DNA from: Theobroma cacao
Lineage: Eukaryota; Streptophyta; Magnoliopsida; Malvales; Malvaceae
Length of the DNA stretch: 64,000 bases
Assembly (NCBI RefSeq): GCF_000208745.1
Contig: NC_030853.1
Span: 16,834,241-16,898,240 of the forward strand
Direction of reading: 5' to 3'
Shown here one piece after another: positions 22,788 to 35,260 of this stretch. The translations under genes were made by a program, and so were the position numbers. Numbering within the stretch: the first letter of the stretch is position 1; each line of letters begins with the position of its first letter. The notes under the pieces are model-generated. The model was not told where the DNA came from. It made no database searches and was given only the letters and a program-made list of their open reading frames with translations.

Positions 22788-25700
22788 CATTACAACATTT
22801 TAGACTTTTGACTACATAATTTTAATTGCATTTGTTATAATGTAACAAAATTTATTATATAACACTAAATATATTTCCATTCAGATGCAAAATTCAAAGG
22901 GTAATAACATAAAACAAATTAAAATAAATTACAAAGAGACAAACCCACAAAATAAAGGAAAATTAAAAAAAAAAAGCACCCAAAAATAGAGGAAGTCATG
23001 GCCATGAAACGACTTTAAACAAAGCTCCTTACCTTTTAGTTTTTCTTGAAAAATCACTCTCATTTTATACTATCTATCTCTCATAAGCTCAGATGATATA
23101 TCTTCTCCGTTTCTCACCAAAATTTTTCAGATTTTTTTACTCTTAAAGTTGTCCTAAGATAGTTAAATTTTCTTTTTCTCGATTCATCAATTCTCTTTTT
23201 CTCTCTTTATTCATTTTTCTCGTTTGGCTACTAAGAAAATTTTCAATTGGCATGGATTTGAAGAAAGTTTAAAACATTTTCTCAACCCTTTTGATTTTAT
23301 GTTATTTTTTCCAAGCATGGACAAGTTTAGCCTCAAGCGCTTGCCTTCAGCACCATCTATTGCAACGACCGCAACACCAATTATGCCCATGATACAAGAT
23401 ATTTTATATATTTGTTTTAATTTTTTTGATGTTATTTTAGATTTACCATGTGCATTTTATTTTTTGGAGTTTCGATTTCCAGGAGAATAGGAAATGTAGT
23501 GAACTTAGTCTAGTGCAAAATTCTTTTAAATGCCCACGAAACTAATGCTATCATCAGGAGACTCATGATATAGGTTTCTAACTTTTTTTTTGAAAAAAAA
23601 TTCTTTACTTTTTTTTTTGGCTTTATTATCAAGAATGGAAGTTGTTGGGTGGTTTGGTAGCTAATTTTCTATAAAATTTTAATTTGGTTGGATTCTACTG
23701 TTTCAGAGATGTTATTGTTGTTTATATTATAGCATAATCTGGTGAAATTTGAACTTTTTTGGGTGATGCTAAAGTGAAACAAATTTAAAAAGCATGAGAA
23801 GAGTAATTTTAATAAGCAAAGATATATCTAGGAGCTAGCCCTTTTCTCAAGTTTGGGGCTCGACTTTAAACAACAATTATTTAATGTGATATGTAACAAA
23901 TATTAATTAATTATAAGTGAAGAGAATGAGATTCAAACTTTAGCTATACCAAAAGAGTTAATGAGCATTACCTAAATAATTTAATTATATTGATGTGATA
24001 TTTTGGTTAACCTTGAATGCCTGATTTGGAGCCCACGATATCTTATTTTGTTCTTAAATTATAGTAAGTCCTAATCTTGTATAAATCTTAAAGAGAGGAC
24101 ATTGTTGGCATTAACTATAAGTTACGAGATTTTTTTGGAAGTGCTAATAAAGTAGTTGGAAATAGCATGTTCAAAAAACTTTAAACTAAAATTCTTCAAT
24201 TATGGTTAAAAATATCAACATAATTGCATCTTGCTTAACCTTGTCTATTTAGATTAGGAAATTTAATCTAAGCTTTATTGAGGAGTCACCAATTGAATTT
24301 GTAAAGAATGTTACTAAGTTGCAGTTAGTTACTGAGGGTACCAATCATCTATTAGCCTTTATAGACACTAAGTCTTATCTTTGTATTGTCGTTAAGAAAG
24401 CAATAGCGTTGATTTATTTGGTATGCTTTGTGCAAAGTCAAACACATAATACTTGTTCGAGTCAAAACATATTTGAAGTTCTCTCACTCTTGCCCTAAGC
24501 ATGGAGAGTGAAAGTAAGACAAACTTCTCAAATTCCCTCCCCCCTCTTCGTAGTTATGATAAAGTCTTATATCCTTTTAACTTTATTTATTTAGCATACT
24601 TCATACATGACTAGCTTTGGGTTTTGGATTTTCTCCTTTTACTTACTAGTTTATTGTTATCTGAATCTTTTTATTCCTTTATTGTATTTCTCTACTTATA
24701 TTAACTTCAAGCAATGCTTTAGCCCCTTTCTGTAGTATGGGATAGTTGCAATGATGCGATATGGATGCTTGTTTGTTTTGGAAGTAATGTTAATTAGTTA
24801 TGCTACCACTTCTATGTTAGGTAAACCTATGGTTGTAACCTTTTGTGCTAACTCTAAAGATCAAATCCTATCAATACTTCAGGAAAGGCTCTTGGTAATT
24901 ATTACATTTCACTTTTTGATTGTGGACTTACTTCTAATTTCTTTTGTGTGGTAACTTCATCTTATTGAGTTTTAATGACTTTGCTCTCTAAAAGATACTT
25001 CTATATATTGTCTTTTAACAGCAAGCATTACAACTTTGTGCTAAAGTGAGTTATGTGATATGACCTCTTCTGTTGAAAGCCTTTTCCCATCTTTAATTGA
25101 TCTACTATCAATAGATATTGACAACTTAAAATTAACAGAAAGTTGCAGTTGCATTTCGAGATATGCAGAAGGCTCTTTGGTTTGTAGGTTAGTTTTTCAT
25201 CATTGTTGCTGCAAACTTAACTATGGTCTCATGTATTCAATTGTTCAATTTTTGGCAAATTAGGCATTAGAAGTGACATTTTAACTGTTATTAGTTAAAA
25301 TTGATAATAGATGCAGCAATTAATTTTGTCTCAAAAAGGATTGTTATGCATGTTTGATTGTAATAAATCAACATTGTAGATAGTTTGTTTCTTAATGAAT
25401 AAGATCTCCTTGCTTTGACAAGAGTAGTCACTTTAAATTATTGGCTAACATTCTTCAATTTGTTCCAAAAGTTCGATAGAAATTCTAGAAGCAGAATTAA
25501 GAGAATGTGCAAGCAACCTGAGTTCTCCATTAATGGAGGGGGAGTTCATTAGTTAATAAATAGCTCTAGCTCTTGAAATCTTCCAATCACAAGAAAATAA
25601 TATTGTAAGTGGCCATTAATGGGTTCATGTTAACCTCGTCCAACCTTGAGCTTGTTATGTTAGTTTTACACATCTTGCTTACGTATTACAGCCTCTATAG

Positions 25701-26960
25701 TTGCTTGCACATTATTTTAATGATATATTTCAAGTCAGGATTGATCATATGACCCTTGCATTGTCAAAGACATTCAGATCACCTATAGTTGACACTATAC
25801 AGTTTCTTCCTCAGTATTAACAAGTTTGATTATTAATATTAATTTCACTGCTATAGTAATAACCTATTAATAATAAAACAAACCAATAATTAATGTCAAA
25901 GCCAAGTCTCTGCTTCTTTATCTTCTCCCATGCTATTATGTTTGATTGCAGATTATACTTTGCTCTACAGTGCAGTTTTTTGTGGTGGAAAAAAGGATAC
26001 AACTGTTGGGGAGGTGTGTTTTTCCTTAATGCTTGACATTAATTGAAATGTTTGACTTAATTATCAATTGCATAAATTGATATACAAAGGTGTTACATTG
26101 GTGCAGCTAAATAAATCTTATATGGACATATGCAAATCAACATTGATACCACTAGTTGGAATTTTGGAATTCTCAAGCATGTGAAAAGTGCTAACTGACC
26201 AAGTAAGTAGGGTATACCTATTCTTAAGTTTGAGTTCAGTTTTCATACCCTAGCTTTAAGTTAAAATCTATACTCAAAATATCTAATTGCTTTAAATTTG
26301 AACTTACAGCCTTATCTCATGAGAACAAAGTTTTTTGACCTGAAGGATGATGACCTTGATTCCATGTTCGTAAAGAGAAGGATTTTATCTATGTTTCATT
26401 GAGTTGATTCTTTAGCTTTATCAGTGTCTTTAGATTATTTTATATTATATTTTATAATTTAATGTTCTTTTACTTTTCTTATTTTAGGATTAGCAAACTC
26501 GTTAGAGCATCATTTTTGCTAGAGCAACAAATTTGGATAAAGGAGCATTCTTTATGTAAAATTTGAGATTGAATGCTGTAAACTTTGTTGCTATATACTT
26601 TTGTAAAATTTGTTATAACATCAAAGTTTGATGATCAATATATATTGAAGTTTGCTGTAAAATTTACATGGTTTGTACTTTATAGGTTACTATTGTTGCA
26701 TATTATAATGTTGTATGTATTGTTATGTACACCTTTTAGCAGCATATTTTAAATGATGTCATAGGTTTTAGGATTGCAACCATATGCTAAATGGCTGCAT
26801 ATTAGTTCTGCTGTAAAATCACATAAAGCAGTGCAGCTAAATTTTTTCATACATTGGCTAAGGTTACACTTTTTTTAAGTGTAGCCTTAACCTAAGGCAG
26901 CAGATTTTTCACCTATGGCTACAATTCTTTTTGCAACCATAGATAAAAAATGTTGCAGTG
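22788..26960. mobile_element. non-autonomous CACTA (En/Spm-type) transposon
   Basis: 4173 bp inserted in the copia RNase H. The left end reads CATTACAACATTTT and the right end, reversed, CACTGCAACATTTTTT; the shared form CAYTRCAACATTTT matches the CACTA end type. The 3-bp target duplication is ACA (22785-22787 and 26961-26963), and the copia protein continues across it. A short hairpin (AGGTTACACTT ... AAGTGTAGCCTT) sits near 26863-26893 beside the right end, as in CACTA subterminal regions. No transposase is recognisable, so it depended on another element. A few plus-strand stretches between 24700 and 26400 read like short exons with splice-like borders (for example FFDLKDDDLDSMFVKRRI after TTACAG near 26310) and may be captured host gene pieces. 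Confidence 0.82.
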
Positions 26961-26963
26961 ACA

Positions 26964-28365
26964 TATACCGAATGTGCTCTTTTTATCTATTTTGCATACA
27001 CCAAATTTAACATCCAAATATGAGTGGAGATCAAAGGTAAAACTCCTTAGCTACCATATTCCTAAATTAGATGTGTCTTTCAAATACCTAAAAAATTTTC
27101 CAACAACACTTAAGTGTGGCTTTGTAAGAGATGATTGAAACCTAGCACATAATCCTACACTAAAGCTTATGTCTTATCTACTAGCTGTAAGTTAAAGCCA
27201 AGAGCCAATCATGGATCTATGGAGCTTTTGATTAACGAATATACCTTTTTCATTTTTGTCAAGCATTGTTGAGAAACTCATTAGAGTGTGCTATGTTCTT
27301 GTGCTTTCCATGCCAAACTTCTTGAGCATATCATTGGTGTACTTAGCTTGACTTATAAATGTTATATTTCTCTCTTATTTTATTTAAAGTCCAAGAAAGT
27401 AATTGAGTTCACCCATTATGCACATCTCAAATTCTCCTTACATAGTTTTAGCAAACTCTTAACAAAGAAGTTCATTAGTAACACCAAAAATAATATCATC
27501 AACATAAACTTGTACAATTAAAATGTCTTTACCTTTGTTTTTTATGAAAAGAGTTTTATCAACTTTCCCTCTATTGAAATAATTTTTGATTAAGAATTTT
27601 AATAAATTCTCATACCAAGCTCTGGGAGTTTGTTTTAAACCATACAAAGCTTTTCCTAATCTAAAAACATGATTTGGAAAAGTAAGACTCTCAAAATCGG
27701 GAGGTTGTTCAACATATACTTCTTCATTTATAAGTCTATTTAGAAAAACACTCTTAACATCCATTTGATATAACTTAAAGATCATGTAGCATGCAAAAGC
27801 TAAAGCATTCTAATGGCCTCTAGTCTAACTACCAGAGCATAAGTTTCATCATAACCTATTCCTTCCTCTTGAATATATCTGTTGGCAACTAACTTAGCTT
27901 TGTTTCTAGTTATGGCTCCATTTTCATCCATTTTGTTCCTAAAGCCAATTTAGTATTTACAATTGGATAAACATTTAGCCTAGAAACTAACTCTCACACT
28001 TGACACCTTTTAAACTGAATTAATTCTTCTTGCATAGCTAGTACCCAATAGTCATCATCTAAGGCTTCATCAGTATTTTTAGGTTTAATTTGAGAAATAA
28101 AGGCAACATACTCACAAACGTTTTGAACTTTAGCTCTCGTTCTTACCCCTTGATTAGGATTACCAATGATTTTACTTCCATCAACCTCTTTTCTTACCAT
28201 TGGATAACTAAGCTCACCTTCTTCAATAAGTTGTTCAATTTGTTGCTCTTCTTTTTGTGGTGCTTCTTCATTTACTTTAGATTCTTCAATATTGAAATCA
28301 AGCTCTTCAATTTGTCCTTGAAATATACCTACATCATCATCATAATTTTCTTTTCTTCAATGTGA
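26964..28365 (-). pseudogene. copia reverse transcriptase and RNase H N-terminal part
   Basis: Minus-strand coding remnants, in order: a charged linker and NPNQGVRTRAKV (27994-28200), AMQEELIQF, then RT with YQMDVKSVFLNRLINEEVYV, FRLGKALYGLKQTPRAWY and the active-site motif YVDDIIFG (27459-27785), then the start of RNase H toward 26964. Stops and frameshifts occur between the blocks. The RT motifs themselves are well kept. Confidence 0.9.
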
Positions 28366-29980
28366 CCGTTTGAGTTGTCACCAAAGGTTACATTTCCTCA
28401 TTTCTTTAGTCTTAATTCCTTGAAAGACTCCTTGGTCCTTGTCATGTATTTAGAGCATCCACTATCAAAGTACCATTTTCCCTTTTCTTGTACTCTTGAC
28501 TTTAAACAAGTGAGCTCATTCTACAAAGACAAAATTCAACCTTTTGACTTTAGTACCCAAATTTTCTTGAATCCATATGAGTTAGTGCCTTTGGTTCCTT
28601 TTGAAACCCAGTCCAATCTTACCACCTTACCATGTGGAGGTTTTGTTCCTTTTGAAACTCATACATTTTTTATTTTCTTACCTTTATAAATGGTAGTTCT
28701 TAAAGGACAAGAATAAGTAGAATGTCCTACTTTATGACAATAAATGCATTCAGTGAATAAGTCATGTTTTCCATTTTCTTTAACAAACAAATTTTTAAAA
28801 TAAGTTTTCTTTTAAATACCATCATAGCCTATTCTTTTGTCAAAGAATACTTTTTGTGTTTTTAGTATCTCATTTAATTTTTGTTAACTCATGTTAAAAT
28901 TTGAAAATGTGATATGTAAATTCTCATTTTTCTTTTTCAACTCATTTCTCTCAATTTTCAAGTCCTTGATTATGCTTTCTAGTTCAATCTTTATCTTAAC
29001 TAAGAATTTATTTTTTAGCTTAAGCTTGGATATGATGTTCTTGTATTTCAATGTATTTTCTTCAAATTCAAATACTAATTCATCATATGCGTTTTGTAGT
29101 TCATCAAATGAATATGAGTCTTGTTCGAAAGTACATGAACTAGAATTATGGGAGGTAGAGCATACCTTGGTGTCTTCAACTGCCATGAAGCAAAGGTTGG
29201 CAACTTCATTTTCTTCATTTTGAGAGTCATCACTATTACTCCAAGTGGCAACCATAGCTTTCTTCTTGAAGTTATTTGTTATCCTTCTCACTCTCATCTC
29301 GTATGTTCTTCTCATCTTCTTCAGTTATGGATTTTAAAGCTATCCCTTTCTTCTTATTGTCCTCTTTCTTTTCTTCTTAAGTTTCTTATTTCCTCTATGG
29401 TTGTCACTTTTGGTCTTCATGATATGGGAAGACTATAGAGTATCTTCTTAACTAATTGGGCATTTGAGAAGTCTTTTTCTAAGGACTTAGTCTCACATTC
29501 TTTTATCCTAAATAGCTCATAATCAGATGTGAAAAGTCTTATTTTGGATTCCTTAACTTGGTTTGTTTCCTCGTGGGTTGTTTCTAAGGTATCCTAAATT
29601 TTTTTAACTGTTTCACACATGAATACTCTATTGAACTCACTAGCACTAAGAGAACAAAATAGAGTGTTGAAGGCTTTGCAATTTGTTTATATCAACTTCT
29701 TTTCTTTGTCATCCCACTCTTTCCTAGGTTTAACAATTGTTTGTCCATTTACTTCTTTAATGGGGATATAGAGACCATATAAAATAACATTCCAAACCTT
29801 AAGATCTACTGATTTGAATGAACATCTCCATTTTTTTCTTTCAATAAAGGTAATTCGTACCTAAGAAGAATGGAGGTCTTTAAGTTAAATGCCCCTCACC
29901 AAAAACAGTTAAGGTGGATTCCATCTTGATGTGTTGAGCTTTGCTTATCCATCACTCAAGGTTGTTAAACCTACAAGATT
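28366..29980 (-). pseudogene. copia gag and protease remnants
   Basis: The minus strand encodes a coiled, Lys/Glu-rich gag segment (28884-29315), a zinc knuckle CIYCHKVGHSTYSC (about 28700-28760, CX2CX4HX4C) and the protease region WYFDSGCSKYMT (about 28450-28500), with the DSG active site. Protease sequence ends at VTFGDN and is followed within a few codons by the pre-RT linker, so the whole integrase core is missing. Several stops are present. Confidence 0.85.
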
Positions 29981-29983
29981 AAG

Positions 29984-30002
29984 CCCTAACTCTGATATCA
30001 AT
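29984..30002 (-). other. copia primer binding site
   Basis: The minus strand reads TTGATATCAGAGTTAGGG directly after the 5' LTR. It differs by a few bases from TGGTATCAGAGC, the complement of initiator tRNA-Met used by most plant copia elements. Confidence 0.8.
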
Positions 30003-31229
30003 TGTTAATGCAATAAACTTAATGTGAATATTTTTAAGAGGGGGAGAATTGAAATATTTTTTAAATTTCTTTTCAAATTTAAGAAAAATAAAAATTTCTT
30101 AAACCAAGACCTTTTTTAGAATTGAGCAAATCAATAAAATTTTTGTGGAGGAAAGAAGTTAAAACATAAATGAATTTATGAAGAATAGAATAGAAAACAA
30201 CATAAGAGTTTTTATAAATGTTCGGCCTCCTTACCTATGTCCTCTCCCTTAAAATCACTAAGGAATTTAAAATCCACTATTAAAATGAAAAGCAATACAC
30301 TGTCTTTTATGGATTAGGCACAACTTTACAATGCAATGCATTCAATGGATTAAGCACAACCACTCTATCTTTTACTTTAGTTAAGGCATAACCACTCAAA
30401 AACTACCTTTTCAATTGGTTAAGGTATAACCACTCACAAGTATACAATAAATGAGATGGGTGCAGCTAGAACGCCTCTTAAAGGTTGAATAGCAAATTAA
30501 GTACAATGTTTGATGAGGAAGAAAAGTAAGAATTGAACGCTCAATAAATGATACAATAGAGGACTTAAATGCTTGAAGAAGAGAACAAAGAGTATTGAAT
30601 GATTGTAGTTGAATTCTTCTCTTAGAATTGAGTTTCAAAGTCTTCCAACCTTCACAAATATGGTGAAAGCTTGTATTGATAGTTACTGAAGCTTCTTTAG
30701 GTAGTTAAAGGTGCATTCAAAGTAAAAATAATTATTTTTCTCTTCATTCTAGGCTCTAACAATCATCATTTATCAATAGATATGAAGATCTATCGATAGA
30801 TTGCCTTCCTTAATTTCAAATTCATACTTATCTGTCGATAGATGGAAGCATTTATCAATCGATACCAATTAAGGGCCTTTTGGAGTGCTTTTGGCTAGCT
30901 ATCTATCGATAGATGCTGTGTATCTATTAACAGATGTTCATAGTCTTTAAAATCCAATCACCAACACAAACAATTATTGATAAATGTTCTTCATCTATCA
31001 ATAAATGAACTTATCTATCTGTTGATAGATGGAAAACATATATCAATAGATTAAAGGTAGAATCCTTAGTTAAAAAGCGTTTTTGCTTGTTTTTAATTTA
31101 AAACACATAGCTTTTTCATTTAAACCATTTCAAAGACCTTTTATACTTGTTTGAACATCTAAAAAACAATTTTGTTCACTTGTTTGTCATTTCAAAATTT
31201 AGAATCAAATTAAAGCAATAAATCTAACA
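30003..31229 (-). repeat. copia 5' LTR
   Basis: 1227 bp, from TGTTAATG to TCTAACA on the plus strand. Visibly diverged from the 3' LTR by many substitutions, which makes the insertion old. It carries ten CTATCGATAG-like near-palindromes in U3 with centres at about 30774, 30794, 30836, 30856, 30907, 30928, 30978, 30999, 31023 and 31044: five pairs spaced 20 or 21 bases. Confidence 0.92.
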
Positions 31230-33156
31230 AACTATATTATTTGAAGTAAGTATGCATGAAACAAAGGCACTTTGGTTCATAAATATAATATGGGGCAAAA
31301 CCACTTTCAATTTGTTTATTAGTACCTTGAAAGCAATTTTATAACAGATATTACAAAGTCTAATAGGGTGAAAACGACATACGTTTTATAGCTGATCAAC
31401 CTTTGGAACAAGCACAATATGCATATGGTTTACCTCTGAAGATTCAATTCGGCCCTCCAGAAAATCAATCACAAATCTAAATATATGGCCCCTAATCTTG
31501 TCCCAAAATTTTTGATAAAACAAAGTCGGTAATCCATCAGGCCCTAACACCTTCGTAAAATGCATATGAAATAAAGCATGCTTAACTTCTTCCACCATAA
31601 AATTTTCATTTAGCTCAACATTCATTTGCTCAGTTACCTTTTGTTTAACCCCAATTAATACCTCTTCAAACATGGATTACCCTGATGATGAAAATAACCA
31701 TTTAAATAATCATCAATTTCTTCAATTATTACACTTGTTGAATCTGTCTACTCATCATTTTCTTTTTCCCAAGCTCAAATGGTATTTTTACGCCTCCTCT
31801 CTAGTACTCTACCATGAAAATTTCGGTTTTTTTTATCACTTTTTATGAGCCAAGCTATTTTAGAGCACTAAATCCACATCACCTTCTCTGAATGTATCAA
31901 TTGGTTGAGCTTCTGTTGAATTTTATTAATGTTTTCAACATAACTTGTGACTTCATGAGCTCTTCATAATTCCACCTTTTTCAAATTAATTTTACTTTGA
32001 ACCTTAGACAAAAGATTCAGCTTGCTGGCTTTGAATATATTCTTTACCGATTACAACATATGAATGAAAACCGAGTTTTGGCTCTCTTGCTACTAAAGAT
32101 ACCATTTATTATATCGCCACAATTATCATCATCCAACCAAGCCTACTCAAAGTGAAATCTTCTTTGCCATATTATCTTTTTTTGATAGAACAGATCAACA
32201 CGCATAGCTAAATGGTCTGATGCTCTTATTGCTTCATTAATAACCCCAGCTCTTGGAAATTTTGCAATCTAGTTTCTTGTAGCTAGCACCTTATCCAATC
32301 AACATCTAATAAATTCACCTTCATTTCTACCACGTAAATTTTGGCCCTCTAAAGCCAAGGTCTCTCAATTCATAAATGGAACGTGTTTCTTTAAAACTCC
32401 TCATTTAGCTTTGACATCTCTCTACTCCCTCTTCTATTTCACTTTGAAAGAATATCTCATTAAAGTCGCCAAGGCATAACCAAGGGAGCTGGGCTCGTGG
32501 TTTAAGATTTGAAAGAAGTTCCTAACTCTCTTACTTATTTGACACCATAAGAGCTCCATAAAATCCTATCATTCTCCATCTAATACCTCTCATCATGATC
32601 TCAGCATCAATATGGCTCTTAAAGTACAATTTAACATCTACTATAACACCTTTCCTCCATAATAATGCCAAATCACCAGCTCGCCCTCTAGCATCAATTG
32701 TCAAACAATTTTTAAACCCCAACACTACTATAATCTTTTCCATCTCCACATTAATCTTTTTTGTCCCCATGAGGAAGACTATTTCAGGATTTTTACTTCT
32801 CAAAAATTTGAGAAGCATATGAATTGTTCAAGGCATCCTGAGGCCCTTACAATCCCAACTCATTATTCTCATATCTGCGAACGATGCAAGCGTCTTGGAC
32901 CCTCTTACACCTCTTGTTCACTATTATTTGCATCTGTTACCTTACTTTTCTTCCCAATACCATCCTCAGCCTTATCAAGACTCTCAAACTTTCTTTCGAA
33001 GATTTTGAAATCTTTGTGAAACATTCTTGCACAAATTCGACCCCACCGATTTACCATGTTTTAACGTTACCTGTTTTACATAGGAAGAACCAGCCATCTT
33101 GTCCAAAACCTGTTGCCCAGTCTAACTACTATTAACCTCGACATTGTTGTCCTTAG
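31230..33156 (-). pseudogene. host LINE, middle piece: endonuclease and RT N-terminus
   Basis: The minus strand encodes an APE-type endonuclease start (IMSWDCKGL near 32870, then PEIVFLMGTKK and GDLALLWRKGV at 32531-32818). Further on comes the RT N-terminus (31386-31673, LGPDGLPTLFYQKFWD), then NQSAFVSCILTSNNIV up to the copia insertion. The continuation AYEFIYYL lies at 18236. Stops and frameshifts are present throughout. Confidence 0.87.
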
Positions 33157-33734
33157 TGTTATGAACTATGCTCATTCGCCTAAGTATGCAATAGTTTGTG
33201 TGGCACTTGAACGAACGTTTCCACTCAAGCCAGTCGATACTCGATTATAAATGATCAAACATCAATAATAGCAACAAATCAGACTAAGACAATGCACATC
33301 AAAATCATAGGGCATACCGAATGTCATATATGCAACTATTGAGCCATAAAAAAGAAAAATGTTTTATTAATATGAAAATAAGTACAAAGAGAACAAGACA
33401 CGCCATTGTCGGCCCATAGAGGTAGCCTTAAATAATTCACTACAAACATATCTTTACCAATGAGGCAGCCCAACAATCCGCCAACTACTCACCCCTTATA
33501 AAGAATTTACAAGATTTTACAAGTGTTCTATCAATAGCCATTACAATGCTTGAGATGAGGACATTTATTTCTTAAAAGGTCTTTTCCCCCAAAGACTTAA
33601 CAAGTATTTTTAGATATGTCACCACGAGCCATTATAATGTTTAAAAGAAGGGCATTTCCCTTGCAAGTACAAAAGACTCAATCTCTTAAACAACTCTACC
33701 CTATCATAGTTCGACACAAGGTTGGCTCATTACA
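33157..33734 (-). repeat. gypsy 3' LTR
   Basis: 578 bp aligned along its length with 38304-38904. Starts TGTTATGAAC and ends CTCATTACA on the plus strand. Substitutions and small gaps separate it from the other LTR. Confidence 0.9.
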
Positions 33735-35260
33735 TCCTCCCCCATTCAATCTATTGACATACTCATTAACTAGTTAGCTTGAAATTCTTCAATCTTTTAC
33801 TGGAAGGCTTTAAGATTGACTTCCTTCTCCAAGTGATCTCATATAGCCCTAAACTTTTCCATCTCACCAAGTACTCTTATGTCAGTCGTCAATTGATTAT
33901 CATCATCCTCCTTATCAAAATCTCCTTCACTAGGTGATGCCATGGTGTCTTGGTGCTGATGGCGACTCTTGTGGCTCGACTCTTGCTTGCATCTATTAGA
34001 TCTGTATGGAACGATTTCAAATTGCTAACGTGAAACATAGAGTGTACTTTCATCCACTTGGGTGGATCAATCTTGTAGGAAGTATTCCAAACCTTGGCTA
34101 CGACCGGTACTAGACCGTTATAATTTCGTACTAGTCTTCGACTATTCTTTAGGAATCGAAGTTGTTTGAGTACCAATTTCACCAGCACCAAGTCTCTCAC
34201 CTTAAAGTGTTGCTCCCTTCAACCTCTATTTGTCAACCTTTTCATGTGGCTAGAGGCTTTCTTAAAGTAAGCTCTAGCGATTTTAGTGTTTTGTCTCCAC
34301 TCCTTAGCAAAGTTGAACGCCCGTGGACTCTTACTGTTATACGCTTCGACTAAAGTATGGGGAAATCTAGGTTGTTGTTTGGTGATGACCTCGAAAGGGG
34401 GTTCTATTGGTGGTTGAGCTCTTCTATGAGTTGAAACATAGTTTAACCACATCAAGTTGGGCCAATTCTTCTAGTTCACTTGTACAAAGTGTCGTAGGTA
34501 TTCTTTCAATAACCTATTGAAGCGTTTTGTTTGACCATCTATTTGCGAGTAATAACTCGAAGATATGTTGAATTCTGACCCCAATAGCTTGAAAAGCTCT
34601 TTCCAAAACAAATTATAAACCTTGGATCTTTATCGCTAATAATGCTCTTAAGAACACCCAAATATTTTACCACATGTTTAAAAACCATACTAGCCATTTC
34701 TTATGTGGAGCCAAACTTTTGCACTGGAATGAACATCGCGTACTTGGAGAAATGGTCTACCACTACCAAGATTGATGTCATATCTCTCACTTTAGGAAGT
34801 CCTATAATAAAGTCTAAAGAAATACTTTCCCATGATTTGGTCAGTATTGGTAGAGGTTCAAGCATTCCTGTCAGTCTCTATCTGTCTAATTTGTCTTGCT
34901 AGCAAATAAGGCACATCTTCATATAATCTATCACATTTTATCGCATATGAGGCCAATAATAACCCTGTTTTAATAGTGCAACAGTCCGCTGTCAACCTGG
35001 ATGTCTTCTCTAAGGAGTATCGTGACATTTTCGCGTTAATTTCGACCCAAGCTCTCCCATTCTTGGAACAAATATGCATAGTCCCTTCGTTAGTAAAAGT
35101 CCATTTTTCACCCAAAAGTATTTCGACTTTCCACTCTCCCTCATCTTCCTAATGGCCATTGCTTGAGGATTTCGATGCAAATTTTCCTCAATTAGATTAC
35201 GGATATCTATGGTCACTCTATTGGCTGTCATTGGCATAATCACCCTTAGAGCTATGAATT
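33735..35260 (-). pseudogene. gypsy integrase and chromodomain-like C-terminus
   Basis: Integrase remnants lie at 34219-35243 and the C-terminal part at 33889-34200 (VWNTSYKIDPPKWMKVHSMF, HVSNLKSF). After this, in broken frame near 33790-33900, the reading EYLVRWKSLGLYEITW matches the chromodomain core pattern. Chromodomains direct chromovirus integrases to marked chromatin. Stops within the domain make it inactive. Confidence 0.8.

Larger units (their letters stand above)
18242..31229 (-). mobile_element. Ty1/copia LTR retrotransposon (SIRE/Maximus-like), interrupted
   Basis: Element on the minus strand, 12988 bp including a nested 4.2-kb CACTA. The 5-bp target duplications are AATTA (18237-18241) and AACTA (31230-31234), one mismatch. 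The 5' LTR is at 30003-31229 and the 3' LTR at 18242-19396. Next to the 5' LTR is a primer binding site close to initiator tRNA-Met (TTGATATCAGAGT); next to the 3' LTR is a purine tract (AAAAAAGGAGAGA). Order 5' to 3': gag with zinc knuckle, protease, (integrase missing), RT, RNase H, then an extra ORF before the 3' LTR. Domain order (RT after protease/integrase position) and NPNQGVRTRAKV-type sequence before RT fit the SIRE-like copia lineage. It is dead: stops, frameshifts and a lost integrase. Confidence 0.93.

Noticed and set aside
23224..23490. 88-codon frame in the CACTA element as transposase
   Set aside because: No similarity to En/Spm transposase, strongly biased composition, and no neighbouring coding exons in support.
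18242..31229. Integrated virus instead of a retrotransposon
   Set aside because: Copia-type domain order, two LTRs, a tRNA-Met primer site and 5-bp duplications identify an LTR retrotransposon. No movement or coat protein is seen.
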